DNA of 64,000 nt from Manihot esculenta (lineage: Eukaryota > Streptophyta > Magnoliopsida > Malpighiales > Euphorbiaceae). Where the stretch lies: contig NC_035164.2 of assembly GCF_001659605.2 (NCBI RefSeq), positions 16,547,393 through 16,611,392 of the forward strand. Direction: 5' to 3'. A program made the position numbers and the translations under genes. The notes below the pieces were generated by a model that had not been told where the DNA came from, ran no database searches, and saw only the letters and a list, made by a program, of their open reading frames with translations. This document shows positions 37,208 to 48,530 of the stretch, piece after piece; position 1 is the first letter of the stretch, and each line of letters starts with the position of its first letter.

Positions 37208-39487
37208 TGTAACGACCCGAAAATCGGACCGCTACCGGCGCTAGGATCCAGATCGGCTTAAGGCCGCCGGGACCCGTAGCAAGCCTGACATATAACCTGA
37301 AAACCTGTATAATCCCATACATGATCAACAACATGCATATAAATTTAAACTTTTCTTTCAAAACATCCAACTCAACCTGAACATACATGTACATAGTCAT
37401 GATCATAATCGTGATCCCTCAGTGGGATCTCATCAATGCCCCAACGGGCGATACAACATGAGATGAGTTGGCTAACATCTGTATCATTAATTATCTAAGA
37501 TCATGCATCAACAAGGGATTACAATACTCATAGGGTCAAGCACATTTATAACCTCAATATACCTCATTACATAACATACTGTGATCTCTTACATTACATC
37601 ATAGTACAATTGTCATGTCCACCATCTAATTATTACATACACATACTTCAAAACTCTGGCTAACCTCCTGGTCTACCCTGTACCTGCACATCTGGGGTTA
37701 GGGGAGAGGGGTGAGCTACAAAGCCCAGTGAGCAGAATAGTGAAATCATACATTAAAATTTCATGCCATTATGTAATGCAACACATCACAACTAATCACA
37801 TCTCGGATGGTATTGTCACTATTAGTCCTCTACATAGTCCAACTGTGCCGGGACGTAGAATGGGTACAACCGGTCTTTTCCTTATCATAACATATCATAA
37901 CATACCAATGTGCCAGGGACGTAGAATGGGTACAACCTGGACTTCCATACCATATCATGCCGTAACATCATCATGCCATATGAGGACTAAAGGATCATCC
38001 AATAACCAATCCACATCAACATTATAAATGCAATGCAACACATTCGTGAATACTAATGCAAACAACCTACTATATCTCATGGCATTCGTGATGCATGGAT
38101 CATGCTCGAAATTCATATTTCAATTATTTTAAAACTTAAAGTTTATTCCACTCACCTCTGGCGAGCTCTGATAAACTCTGTAGCAGCTGGCTCACTGCTG
38201 GGGTCCTCGGTTCCTCGGGTCCGAACCTACACAGGTGGACTTCAATGAGGGACCAAACATACATGAACATAACTCTAATATACTCCCCAAAAACCCCCTA
38301 AAACATCATAAAACAACTACATAAAAACATGCAAGAAATGGCTGAACAGGGCACTTTCGGCGGCACCTTCGGCGGCCGAAAGTCCCTCCAGAGCCGAAAG
38401 TCAGGCAGGTTCGGCGGCACCTTCGGCTGCCGAAACTCCCAGACAGAGGCGAAACTCATGCATGTTCGGCGGCACCTTCGGCGGCCGAAAGTCCCAGACA
38501 GAGACGAAAGTCTCTTTTCGGGGGCAACTTCGGCAGCCGAAAGGCCTGCCTCCCCAGCCATGTTCGGCGGCCGAAAGTGCCTTCGGCTGCCGAACCTGGT
38601 TTCTGTCAAAGGGCAGAAACTTGGCTCCTTTATGCACATTTGCCTCCAAACTCTTCCAACATACATATAACTCAACCAAATCATGCAAAAATACATACAA
38701 TGGTTCCTAGGGGCCTCAAACTAACTTAAACCCCAACTACAACACACAACAACAACACAAATCAACATACATTGCTCAAAAACACATATAAAACCCATAA
38801 ACCTAACTATGAGCTAAACATGCAATTCTACCCCATAAAACAACTTAAAACTTACTTAAAACATATATTGAGCTTAAGATCGGCTCTTACCTCTTGAAGA
38901 TCGAGAGAGAGACGACCTAAACTCGGAGATCCAAGCAAAAGAGCTCCTGAGTTCCCAAAGCTCCAAAACTTGACTTAAATGCTCAAAACTTGCAATGAGA
39001 GGTGAAAACTCAAGAAAAATGGAGGAGATTTAGAGAAAGAACACAAGATCTGGGGAGAGGGAGGTCGGAAGCTAGCTATGGCCGAAAATGGGAGAAAACT
39101 CGCCCATTTCGGCTAAGTGACCCTTTTATAGTGGCTGGCCAGGCCACGTTCAGGGGCCGAAAGTGCTTCCGCATGCATGCCATGTTCGGCGGCCGAACTT
39201 GACCTTCGGCGGCCGAACCTGAACTTCCCTCACTCATGCTTTCGGGGGCCTAACGTGCCTCCAAAACGCATGCATGTTCGGCGGCCGAACTTGACTTTCG
39301 ACGGCCGAACCTGGGTTTTCCTCCAAAGACTTTTCATGCAAAAACTCATTAAATCTTCATACTTAAAACCATGAAATACCTTAAAACATTTTATGAAAAC
39401 ATGTTTCTACCCTACTTGAGGCTTCCGACATCCGAGATTCCACCGGACGGTAGGAATTCCGATACCGGAGTCTAGCCGGGTATTACA
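37208..39487 (-). repeat. 5' LTR of element E (2280 bp)
   Basis: Partner of 29543-31848. It has two hairpin units instead of three, and four promoter-side palindromes (pair starts 39185/39205; the last carries a TTCGACGGCCGAA change). TATA box (minus) at 39122-39131. The palindrome cluster in the transcribed part is at 38355-38600. Confidence 0.94.
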
Positions 39488-40544
39488 ATAATAATATTTA
39501 TTTATTTATTTAACTAATTTAAATAAATAAATTACAACTATGGTCCAGAACTTTAATAAACATACTATAAAAATATTAGATAATTTTAATTAAGTCTCTA
39601 CTTAATTAGATCAAAATCGTAATTTTTTCAAATTACAATTTTATCCTAATATCAATTTATATGTGATCAAATCCTACTTGATTTAACTTTTCGTTTTATT
39701 TTCTCATATAATTCTTTATGTGTGTGACCTATTAGATTTCAAATATATTGGCAACAAATATAATTAACTAATTAATTAATTTGAGTGTCAAGAATATTGT
39801 CTAGCAACATGTCAAGACTATCCAAATATTCGAAATGTCTAAAGTGATTTGACTTAATTTTTCAGTGTATGGTTTGTCAGTGTAATTAATATCTCTTCAT
39901 CAGAAATATTTTGATTTAATATTCAATGCATGGAACGTTTCTGCAAAGTTAAATCATATTAGTTCTTATTTATTAGCCATTAATCTATTGAATGAAATTT
40001 CAAATCATAAACACCTTCATACAATTCCTAATATATCTAATTTATCCCTATTTGTTACTCATGAATCAAGTAACGTGTAAGATGAATCAAAATATAAAAG
40101 TTCTTGTATAAGATTATTTATTGATTTCAAGTTAAAGGATCACTCACACAACCATCACTTGAATAATTCATAGACACAAGTTGTTTTCTATATGGATTTC
40201 TTAGGCAGATAAGTTCAGTGCACTTATTCATAAAATAAGTACCTATATATTAGTTCTAGATATCTCACATATCTAAACCTATGAGATCAGTTGCTTCCTC
40301 TAAAAGGAAAGGACATAATATGTACTAGTCTCAACAGCTCTAATCATTGTCGAATCATAATAAGAACATCGACCAGAAACATTTGGAGATATTACTTAAA
40401 TACAATAGGAATCTCACAATTATAACCACATTATAATTTTCTTTGCACAGTAATATAGTCTTATGGACTTTATTTTTACTTGAGGTTCAATTAAATTAAC
40501 ACTAAATATAAATAAATGCCTTTATCAGTCCCTTCAAGTGATAT

Positions 40545-41580
40545 AATTAGGAATCATTTCTTGGATTCCTTCATGCTAAACTATTTTAACGCTTTATCAA
40601 ACTGAGAGGATTGGAATAATCCTAGCAACCTCTTGGATCTATCTCTATAGATCTTAATTTCCATAATACAAATGGCTTTTCTTAAATCCTTCTTGATGAA
40701 ATTCTTGGACAACTAAATCTTTACAAATCTGCTGTAATAGAATATCTTTTTCTATTATTAATATGTCATCTACATATAAAATTAGAAATACAACTTCACT
40801 CTCCCTAACCTTCTTGTATACACAAGGCCCATCCATACATTTGACAAAATCAAACTGGTTGACTGTTTCGTCAAAACGGATGTTCCAACTCCGTGAAGTT
40901 TGCTTAAGTCCATAAATGGATCTTTGCAATTTGCATACCTCATTAGGAAATTTCTTGGATTCAAAAACTTCAGATTGTGTCATGTACACATCCTCAAGAA
41001 GATTTATATTCAGCAATATTGCTTTGACATCCATTTGCCAAATTTCATAATCATGATATGTTGTTATTACAAGTAAAATTTTTTATGGATTTAGGCATAT
41101 ATGCTGGTAAAAAGGTTTCATCAAAGTCAACACCTTGTCTTTGTTTGTAACCTTTAGCAACTAGCCTGGCTTTGTGTATTTGTACATTACCTTCCATGTC
41201 AGTTTTTCTTTTAAAAACTCACTTGTACCCAATGGGTTTTGTTCCTTCAGGTGTATCAACCAAAGTCTATACTTAATTAGTGTACATAGAATCTATTTCA
41301 GATTTTATTGCTTCAAGTCACTTTGAAAAATCAATATCAAAAATTTCTTCTTCATAGCTGTTAGGCTCATCAGGTATGAGTGAAACATTGTTATGAGTCT
41401 CCACAAGAAGGTCCAACCTTATCGAAGCACGACTTGTCCTAACATATCTTTACAGTAGTGCTTCAAATTGTGTTTCCACAGTAGACATTACAGTCTTTGG
41501 TTTTGGTTTCATTTGGATGTCAGTTTGTAGTTCTTGAACTTCTTTAAGTTCTAACTGACTCCCACTGTTTCTTTCAAAAG
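40545..41580 (-). pseudogene. copia-2 reverse transcriptase remnant
   Basis: Minus strand: an open 126-codon piece at 40654-41034 has EDVYMTQSEVFESKKF, VCKLQRSIYGLKQTSRSWNI, CVYKKVRESEVVFLILYVDD and the catalytic YVDDIL. Further pieces to 41580 include the PNSYEE-like block. RNase H, present in copia-1, is missing: RT sequence is joined at about 40545 to a short scrap next to the LTR. Copia-3 has the same junction. Confidence 0.82.
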
Positions 41581-41659
41581 AAATGCTTTTCTAAAAAAAT
41601 AGCATAGTTTAAGACAAATGTCTTTTCTTAATGGATGATAGAAGTAATATCCAATTATT

Positions 41660-42400
41660 TCTTTTGCCCACAAACTTACATTTATTCGACTTAGCTCCCA
41701 GCTTATTAGATACTAGACGTGTCACATAAGCATCGTATCCCCAAATCTTAATGTGTGATAATACTGGATTTTTGTTAGTCCATATCTCATATGAGGTCTT
41801 ATCAACAGATTTGGATGGAACTCTATTAAGAAGGTATATCGCAATTTATTTTCCTGAAAGGATAGAGGTCAGGCTGCAAGACTCATCATGGACCTTTTTT
41901 TTCTGAAACTCCATTGTGTTGTGGTGTTCTAAGTAAAGTCCATTGTGTGAGAATCCCATTCTCTGTTAGATAATTACAAAACTCTTAACTCAAATATTCG
42001 CCACTTCGATCAGATCTAAGTGATTTAATACTTTTGTCAGTCTGTTTTTCAACTTCAAATTTGAATTATTTGAACTTTTCAAATGATTTAGATTTGTATT
42101 TCATTAAATACACATAAGCATGTCTAGTATAGTCATTAGTGAATGTAATGAAATACGAGTGTCCATCTATAGCTTGGGTAGTCATTGGTCCATATACATA
42201 TGTATGTATAAGACCCAATGATTCTTATGACCGTTCATCTTTTCCTTTAAAATGTATTTTGGTCATTTTATCCATTAAACAAACTTCACAAGTTCCGTAT
42301 GATTCATAATCAAATGGATCATGATACCCATCTTTATATAACTTAGTGATTCTTGTTTCATTTATGTGACCAAGTATACAATGCCAAAATTGAGATGGAA
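41660..42400 (-). pseudogene. copia-2 integrase remnant
   Basis: Minus-strand fragments in shifting frames: an SFWGY-region match near 41860, a core block corresponding to copia-1 11158-11340, and a zinc-binding pre-integrase region at 42250-42370 (GHINETRITKLYKDGYHDP, then YGTCEVC). Multiple frameshifts and stops. Confidence 0.72.
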
Positions 42401-42639
42401 GTTGATTATCTAATTTGAGTCTCTTTTTATATTGAGAATATGTTTTTTAGAAGAAACATTATATAGACCATCTATATAAATTTCAGTTTCATAACAAGCT
42501 TATTTATTATAAAAGAACAAGTATTGTTCTCAATAATAAACTTGAATCCATTATTCAAGACTAAAAAAATAAAACTGAAACAATATTTTTGCAAAGTGTT
42601 AGAACATAATAACAATTATTCAATTCTAATACTAAGTCA

Positions 42640-42984
42640 AAAGGTAAAGGCAGATGATAAGTTCCTACAGCTAATGTAGCAATCCTTGGTTCACTTTTCA
42701 CTTGTAGGTCCATCTCTCCTTTCATCAATGATAAACATATCTAAGCTTAGGTCCACCTCTCCTTTCCTCAATGATAAACATATCCAAGCTTAGGTCCATC
42801 TCTCCTTTCCTCAATGATAAACATATCTGAAGTTTAGAACTCATGTTAGCTAACATCACATATGTAGCTTGCACATCATCATTAATATGACGATCGTACT
42901 TGTCCTTAACATCATCACTAGTATTCTCATAAAAAACATCAGCTATGTCTTGCTCGAGAATATACAACCTCTCTTCTTGCTTGA
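42640..42984 (-). pseudogene. copia-2 gag fragment
   Basis: The minus strand includes RLYILEQDIADVFYENTSDD and KYDRHINDDVQATYVMLANM, typical of the N-terminal half of copia gag. The downstream part contains a 43-bp unit repeated three times, which changes frame at each copy. Upstream (right) the reading runs directly into LTR-like sequence, so the gag start is missing. Confidence 0.72.
42705..42833. repeat. 43-bp tandem repeat, three copies
   Basis: Units start at 42705, 42748 and 42791, each TAGGTCCAYCTCTCCTTTC followed by AATGATAAACATAT. They differ at a few positions, with decay at the end of unit three. The unit length is not a multiple of three, so the expansion happened after, or itself caused, loss of gag coding. 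Confidence 0.9.
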
Positions 42985-43340
42985 ACGCAGCAGAAGAAAT
43001 AGAAAAATAAAATTTCTCACCAAGATGGATCACGTCTAAACGAAGAAAGCAATAATAATTAAAGAGAAAATAAATACCTTTTATTTTTCTTGCAGCAAAA
43101 CACAAGATCATTCGTTTTGGTTGGGTTGTCATAAACTAAAAAGTGTTTAAGTGTCTAGTCTCTAATGATATCCACACAGAATGACTATCGAAAAACTTAA
43201 AACTGTTCTAACGGATTGGAAAAAGGAGGAGATTTTGAGTGCTAGCTCTATACCTTTCCTATAAAGTTTGGACGCTCACAAAAGGGTTTCAACAAGTTGC
43301 ACATGCTCTCATAGTTAGGAATATCCATGAACCGTTCTAA
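42985..43340 (-). repeat. copia LTR fragment between two copia remnants
   Basis: Matches 29160-29490 along most of its length (GAAGAAATAGAAAAATAAA, AATAATTAAAGAGAAAATAAAT, CACAAAAGGGTTTC). It lies between copia-2 gag on the left and copia-3 RT on the right, as expected for an LTR shared by tandem elements, but it is truncated on both sides. Confidence 0.75.
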
Positions 43341-44448
43341 CGGATTGAAAATTCGCATCCAAATATCCATGAACTTTGAGTTTATTAGTCCCTTCAAGTG
43401 ACATAGTTAGGAATCCTTTCTTGGATTTCTTCATGCTAAACCATTTAGCACTTTGTCAAAGTAAGAGGATTGGAATAATCCTAGCAATCTATTGGATCTA
43501 TCTTTATAGATCTTAATTCTTAGAATACAAATGGCTTCTCCCAAATCCTTCTTGAAGAAATTCTTGGATAACTAAATCTTTATAGATTTGCATAATGGAA
43601 TATCTTTTCCTATTACTAATATGTCATCTACATATAAAATAAGAAATACAACCTCCCACTAACCTTCTTGTATATACAAGGTTCATTCATGCTTTTGACA
43701 AACTTAAACTAATTGACTGTTTCATCAAAATGGATGTTCCAACTCCGTGAAGTTTGCTTAAGTACATAAATGGACCTTTGCGATTTGCATACCTCATTAG
43801 AAACTTCTTGGATTCAAAAACTTTAGATTGTGTCATGTACACATCCTCAAGAAGATTCCCATTCAGGAATGATATTTGGACATTCATTTGCCAAATTTCA
43901 TAATCATGGTATGTTACTATTGCAAAAAAAATCTTTATGGATTTACTAAAAAGGTTTCATCAAAGTCAATACCTTATCTTTGTCTGTAACTTTTAGTAAC
44001 TAGTCTGACTTTGTACATTTATACATTGCCTTCCATGTTAGTTTTTCTTTTAAAATCTCACTTGTACTCAATGGGTTTTGTTCCTTTAGGTGCATCAACC
44101 AAAATCCATACTTAGTTAGTATAAATGGATTCCATTTCAGATTTCATTGCGTTAAACCACTTTGAAGAATCAATGTAAGAGATTGCTTCTTCACAGCTGT
44201 TGGGTTCATCAGGTAAGAATGAAATATTATTATGATTCTCTACAAGAAGGTCCAACCTTATTGGAACACGACTTGTCCTAACAGATCTTTGCGGTAGTAC
44301 TTCAAATTGTGTTTTCATAGCAGACGTTACAGTCTCTGATTTCGGTTCCATTTGGATGTTAATTTGTGATTCTTGAACTTTTTCAAGTTCTAACTGACTC
44401 CCACTGTTTTTTTCAAAAGAAATGCTTTTCTAGAAAGATAGCATGTAA
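43341..44448 (-). pseudogene. copia-3 reverse transcriptase remnant
   Basis: Minus-strand RT with the same order as copia-2: YVDDIL near 43615-43640, EDVYMTQSKVFESKKF near 43810, and PNSCEEAISYIDSSKWFNAM with RLDLLVENHNN at 44112-44351. It ends near 44448. At 43341-43430 a tiny RNase H scrap joins RT at the same point as in copia-2. Frameshifts throughout. Confidence 0.78.
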
Positions 44449-44830
44449 AAAAAAAATGATTTCTTCATAAGGAGTAGTTCCTCACACTGTCAAAAACAAT
44501 GAACTTGAAAAAGTAGCTCTCACTATAAAAAATGGTTCAAGCAAGAACAAAGGGTCTTGTATTGCTATATGATCAAGAAGGATACTTACTTCTAAAATCA
44601 TCCTAATATGATAACAAGGGACGCTAAGAGCTGAAAGGAGATATGTAACTTTAAACCAAGAAAAAATAAATAATGAAAGTGGAAAGAGAAAATAAAAAAG
44701 AAGAACAAGAAATAAAATAAAATAAATAAATATACAAAATAAACAAAATATATTATAAGAGATAATACACATATATGTAGATTAATGGGAACTTGGTCTT
44801 CACATGAAGATAGTACCAAGATTGATAGTG
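44449..44830. other. AT-rich spacer, no gene seen
   Basis: Begins with an A run at about 44448. The minus-strand open frames here are Phe/Leu-rich low-complexity readings of A-rich DNA (AAATAAAATAAAATAAATAAA) and do not resemble a protein family. Confidence 0.6.
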
Positions 44831-45334
44831 TGTAATAGTCTGGTTCAAACTGACCCACATAATTTTTTGAATTCATTTTTCACTTGACCCAAAATAGTTA
44901 ACCCAAGTTATTTAGTAGTTTCTGACTAACTATCATATATAATTTTAATTTTTTTTAATAAACCGATATGGGATGTTTAACTCTCCCCCACTCAATTTTG
45001 TGATGTCCCGTCGTAATTCTGCTATACTGAATTGGGTACAATTGCTAAGACAGGACTAGACCCTTAAATATTGTGGCTCGCTAGTACCTCAGACAGCTCA
45101 CTTCGTCTCATACGGATAGCCCTTTTTTCGCAGGCTCCACTATCTCTGTACAATTTTTTTTAATTCAATGTGGCTCTGATACCAATTGTAACAGTCCGAC
45201 CCAAATCAATGTAAATAATTTTTGAACCCTTTTTTACTTGAACCAAAATTATTAATCCAAATTATTTAGCAGTTTCTGACCAACTATTATATACAATTTC
45301 AAATTTTTATAATAAGTTGATGTGGGATGTTTCA
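44831..45334 (-). mobile_element. TRIM (miniature LTR retrotransposon), 504 bp
   Basis: Two diverged LTRs of about 149 bp (44831-44979, TGTAATAGTCTGG to GGGATGTTTA) and 148 bp (45187-45334, TGTAACAGTCCGACC to GGGATGTTTCA) enclose 207 bp. A polypurine tract complement (CTCTCCCCCACTC) abuts the left LTR. A primer binding site TGGTATCAGAGCCAC (minus) lies at 45170-45184, next to the right LTR. Flanks TAGTG (44826-44830) and TAGTA (45335-45339) look like an aged target duplication. It has no coding capacity, so it must have used enzymes of another element. Confidence 0.85.
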
Positions 45335-46899
45335 TAGTAATCATCATATAACAGTGACAACTTAATAAATAATCCATCTTGTTTTTTAAAATAAAATATT
45401 ACAAAATGATTTGATCTGACTGGTAATATTTTCTTGTCTGGGGATAAAAGTAAAAGGAAAAGTAAAAAAGTAAAAATAATGAAAATGCCGCCATAATAAA
45501 TTTTGCTCGATCTTTTTTTTTGTTTTTTAATCCATTCTCTTTCATTTTTCTTTTTTTTTTTTTCTTTTTTTTAAAAAAAAAAAAAAGTTTAGATTTGAGT
45601 GGAGTTGAGACCTTCCGTTTATCCATTCATGCGAATTAATGCTAATTGGATCATAGTATGAGATTTTACCAAAAATAATAATTTTTCTTTATTGTTTGAG
45701 GAATATTTTATAGTGTCAGAAGGATTTCAAAGAAAGCTTACCATTAATTTTATAGATGAAATTTATAGGAACTAAGTTTTTGAGTTTGGTTAGGCTTTTA
45801 TGGCTTGTTTTGTAGAAATTATCTGCTTAAGAAATCTAGGATGAAAATTGTGTCTCCTTTTATGAATTCAATTTAAAAATAAAAATACTTAAAATCTCTT
45901 GCCATCGAGGAAAATTTATTTTAATATAAGATTTTAAATTTTTTTTATAAAGTTTTTTTGGTTGATTTATAATTGATTCTAAATGAAAATTTTTAATTTA
46001 ATAAATCATCACTTTGAAAATTTTGTATGCACATCATAATTGTAAAAGTTTCTTTTTTAATAGTAGAATAATTCTTTTAATAATTATTTCAATATGCAGA
46101 GTGTAATTGTACTATCTTCTCCCTTCCATTTTTAATTTTTTTTCAATGTTCCTCCATAGCCTAGTATATGTAAATGAGTGAAGGAAAATAAACACCCTAA
46201 ATTTACACAAATATCTTTATTATTTTTATTAGATAGATAATTTAATATTTTAACATTTATTTTGAGTAGTTAAACAATAAAATAAAAATTAAAAAAAAAT
46301 AATTTTGAATTGATTGGATCAATGTCCTTTTAAAATTCAAATTCATTGTTAAGCAATACCTAGTTTTTAAAATCAATTTAAAATATTTTTAATTATTTTA
46401 ACTATTAATCAGTATATTTGAATTTTATGGAAAAGATGGTTTTATTATTTAAAAAAAAACAACATTTGATATATATATATATAATACAAAGTTGAAATTT
46501 TGGAAACTATTCGTTAAAATAATGTGTTATAAATACTGGATAATTAAAAAGGATTATGTTACTGGAGAAAGTTTATTAAATTTGAAATTTTTGAAATTAT
46601 TTATTCTTAAAGATTATGAAATAACTAAATTTTAGTTATACATAATGAATAATGAAATTTCTCTATTATATATAAAATTATTAACTTTATTTAATTTTAA
46701 GAATAAAAATTTGATGATAGCATATATCTGATTTAATTATTTCATAATTAAATTTAAGGATGAATTTAATTTTAAATATTAAAAATTTTAATATTAATGA
46801 AAATTTTAAGGATTATAATAATATATATTTAGAATAATAATCAAAATTAATAATTTTGATAATATTAAAATTTTAAAATATTAATTACCAAAATCAATA
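45335..46899. other. AT-rich spacer, no gene seen
   Basis: Very AT-rich. A poly-T block followed by a poly-A block at about 45540-45587 could fold into a long A/T hairpin. A short TA run lies near 46470. No coding, RNA-gene or retroelement signature is recognised. Confidence 0.55.
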
Positions 46900-47080
46900 A
46901 ATTTCAATATTTTTATTTAGATCAACTCTATCATTATCCTTGTAGATGATTTTTATCATTATCATCTCTATCTTTATACCATTATTGTATATAAATACTT
47001 CTGTAATTTGTAATTGATCAATACAACAATTATTCTACATATATCTCTGCTCTTATTTCCACGAGTGTTTTAGGCTGGAA
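46900..47080 (+). repeat. LTR-like fragment, plus orientation
   Basis: Related in word order to 28950-29110. It has TATATAAATA followed by TGTAATTTGTAATTGATCAATACAACA-type sequence, resembling a plant copia LTR promoter and R region. No partner or internal region is recognised. Confidence 0.45.
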
Positions 47081-47599
47081 AGCGCATTATAAAAAAATTT
47101 ATATCAAGTAATTAGGGATCTTATCGAAAATAGTTGGAGTAAAAAGAAAAGGTTAAGTATCACTACAAGATCAAGAAGAATGCTTCGTTTTGAACATGTA
47201 TATATATATATACACGTATATAATTATAATTGATGCTGCTCCGGTTTCTTCTTGGTATGAATATGCAAAATAATAAGGACACCAAGTGATTTGATGGGCA
47301 AGACCTTTGATTGTTTAAGTTAATAAAGGGATCAAAGGCATATTTAGTGAAAAGATAAGGTAATGAGATTGATACGTACGTGGAGGTTGCCTATTTACAT
47401 AACTTATCGGAAGTCTTATTCTAATAGAATTCAGAATCTATTATTGAGTTCTGGTAGATGAAGGATTCTTTTCTTAACTCTTATTTAGGGTTATGGTCTA
47501 GAACGGGCTATGGGATAGTCGATTGAGGAACTTGGATTATGGGTCTCTGCTTATTGGGTTTCTAAGCTTAATTCTTCTGATGGTTCTTATATCAGTATC
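47081..47599. other. spacer, no gene recognised
   Basis: Moderately AT-rich. It probably includes the decayed upstream part of the RNase H-like pseudogene that follows, but I cannot align it to a known domain. Confidence 0.4.
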
Positions 47600-48140
47600 A
47601 CTACCATTTAAAAATTAGAATTTTAAAGGGTAAGTCTATCACTGGTTACCATAGCTTACATCGTTTGGTACATTTGGAAGTTGAGTAAAGCCATAATTAA
47701 GGATTTTCCACTAAATTCTTTGAGTACAGTTAGAAGAATTAATCAAGCCTGTTGTGAATTGGAATGTTCTAGAGGTATTCCAAACATCTCAAGAGTTAAT
47801 ATGATCGATCTTTCTCGAGATATTGTTGACAAATGAATCGCCCCTCCACAAGGATGGTATAAATTAAATTCTGATGCAGCTTGAAAAGTTTCTGCCAAGT
47901 TGTGCTCTATGGCAGTTCTAGTCGGAGATTGCAAAGGGAACATTATAGATGGTGTTACTCAATGTAGATATTATTCTAACTCCTTAGAAGGAGGAGCTAA
48001 GGCAGTTATGGTGGCAGTTTCTCTATCCGCATATAGGCAGTTTTCAAATGTCATTTTTAAATCTGATTAAGAAATCCTTACTCAAGCTATTAAAGCAAGG
48101 CTATCATATCCAATATAAGAAATAGAGATACCTTTGAGCA
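47600..48140 (+). pseudogene. RNase H-like (RVT_3) domain remnant of a plant LINE or related gene
   Basis: Plus-strand reading: VWYIWKLSKAIIKDFP near 47670, then PPQGWYKLNSDAA (first catalytic Asp) near 47850, VLVGDCKGNIIDG near 47920, LEGGAKAVMVAVSLSAY (Glu replaced by Gly where LEGEAKA is usual) near 47990, and NVIFKSD (Asp) followed by a stop near 48065. These are the ordered blocks of the RVT_3/RNase H domain at the end of plant LINE ORF2 or its single-domain relatives. At least three in-frame stops; not functional. Confidence 0.72.
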
Positions 48141-48334
48141 GGATGCAACCGGCTTATACCACCACTAGATGGTTCCCAACTACTGTACTTTTCCCTTTTA
48201 GATCCTGACCAAAACGTTCTTATTTTAAGAACCTGTCTTAATACCGTTAAATGCTTAAAGAAAGTTATAAGGCTTTAGTGTATTTGGAATATGAATAAAG
48301 CCAAACCTCCTTCTTTGCTTATTAAGCTAGAATA

Positions 48335-48425
48335 AAGACTTCATCAATACTTCCAAACTTGGAGAAGGCATTCCAAACTGTTGCAGCGAGCCATTCACTT
48401 GGAACATTTTTGAAATGATGAGTGC
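48335..48425 (-). pseudogene. possible RRM-like start of a LINE ORF1
   Basis: One minus-strand frame reads FKNVPSEWLAATVWNAF then SKFGSIDEVFI, a good match in pattern to the beta1-alpha1-beta2 part of RNA-recognition motifs in plant LINE ORF1 and splicing-factor-like proteins. It is only about 30 codons long and flanked by stops. The annotation is tentative. Confidence 0.38.
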
Positions 48426-48490
48426 AAATAACTCTTCTCTAAGTTGCATCCAAATATAAATTATACATATTCCAGTTGACATCTCAAGAA

Positions 48491-48530
48491 TACACACACA
48501 TGTATATATATATAAAGAGAGAGAGAGAAA
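48491..48530. repeat. compound microsatellite
   Basis: Consecutive ACAC, TATATATATA and AGAGAGAGAGAG runs. Confidence 0.9.

Larger units (their letters stand above)
29543..39487 (-). mobile_element. Tekay-like Ty3/gypsy element E, complete but broken
   Basis: Full-length element of 9.9 kb, minus strand, with LTRs 29543-31848 and 37208-39487 and a perfect target duplication ATAAT (29538-29542 and 39488-39492). The host site is a copia LTR. The 26-bp LTR length difference equals gain or loss of one 46-bp hairpin unit and one 20-bp palindrome unit. It is the same subfamily as element A. Confidence 0.94.
29151..40501 (-). repeat. copia-2 3' LTR, interrupted by element E
   Basis: Segments 29151-29542 and 39493-40501 join across element E into a 1.4-kb LTR-like sequence that begins TGTTAGGTTTCAG and ends near AATTAACA. 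The left segment matches 42985-43320, which lies between two copia remnants. Its right end matches the last bases of the copia-1 LTR (AATTAACA at 8805-8812). LTR boundaries are approximate. Confidence 0.68.

Noticed and set aside
44482..44876. Hydrophobic Phe/Leu-rich open frames suggestive of membrane segments
   Set aside because: They come from A-rich DNA (T-rich on the coding strand) with no conserved motif; composition alone explains them.
44831..45334. Considered as a Cassandra-type TRIM with a 5S rRNA-like promoter
   Set aside because: No recognisable 5S internal control region in the LTRs; only the TGTAAC start and the GATGTGGGAT-like end are shared.
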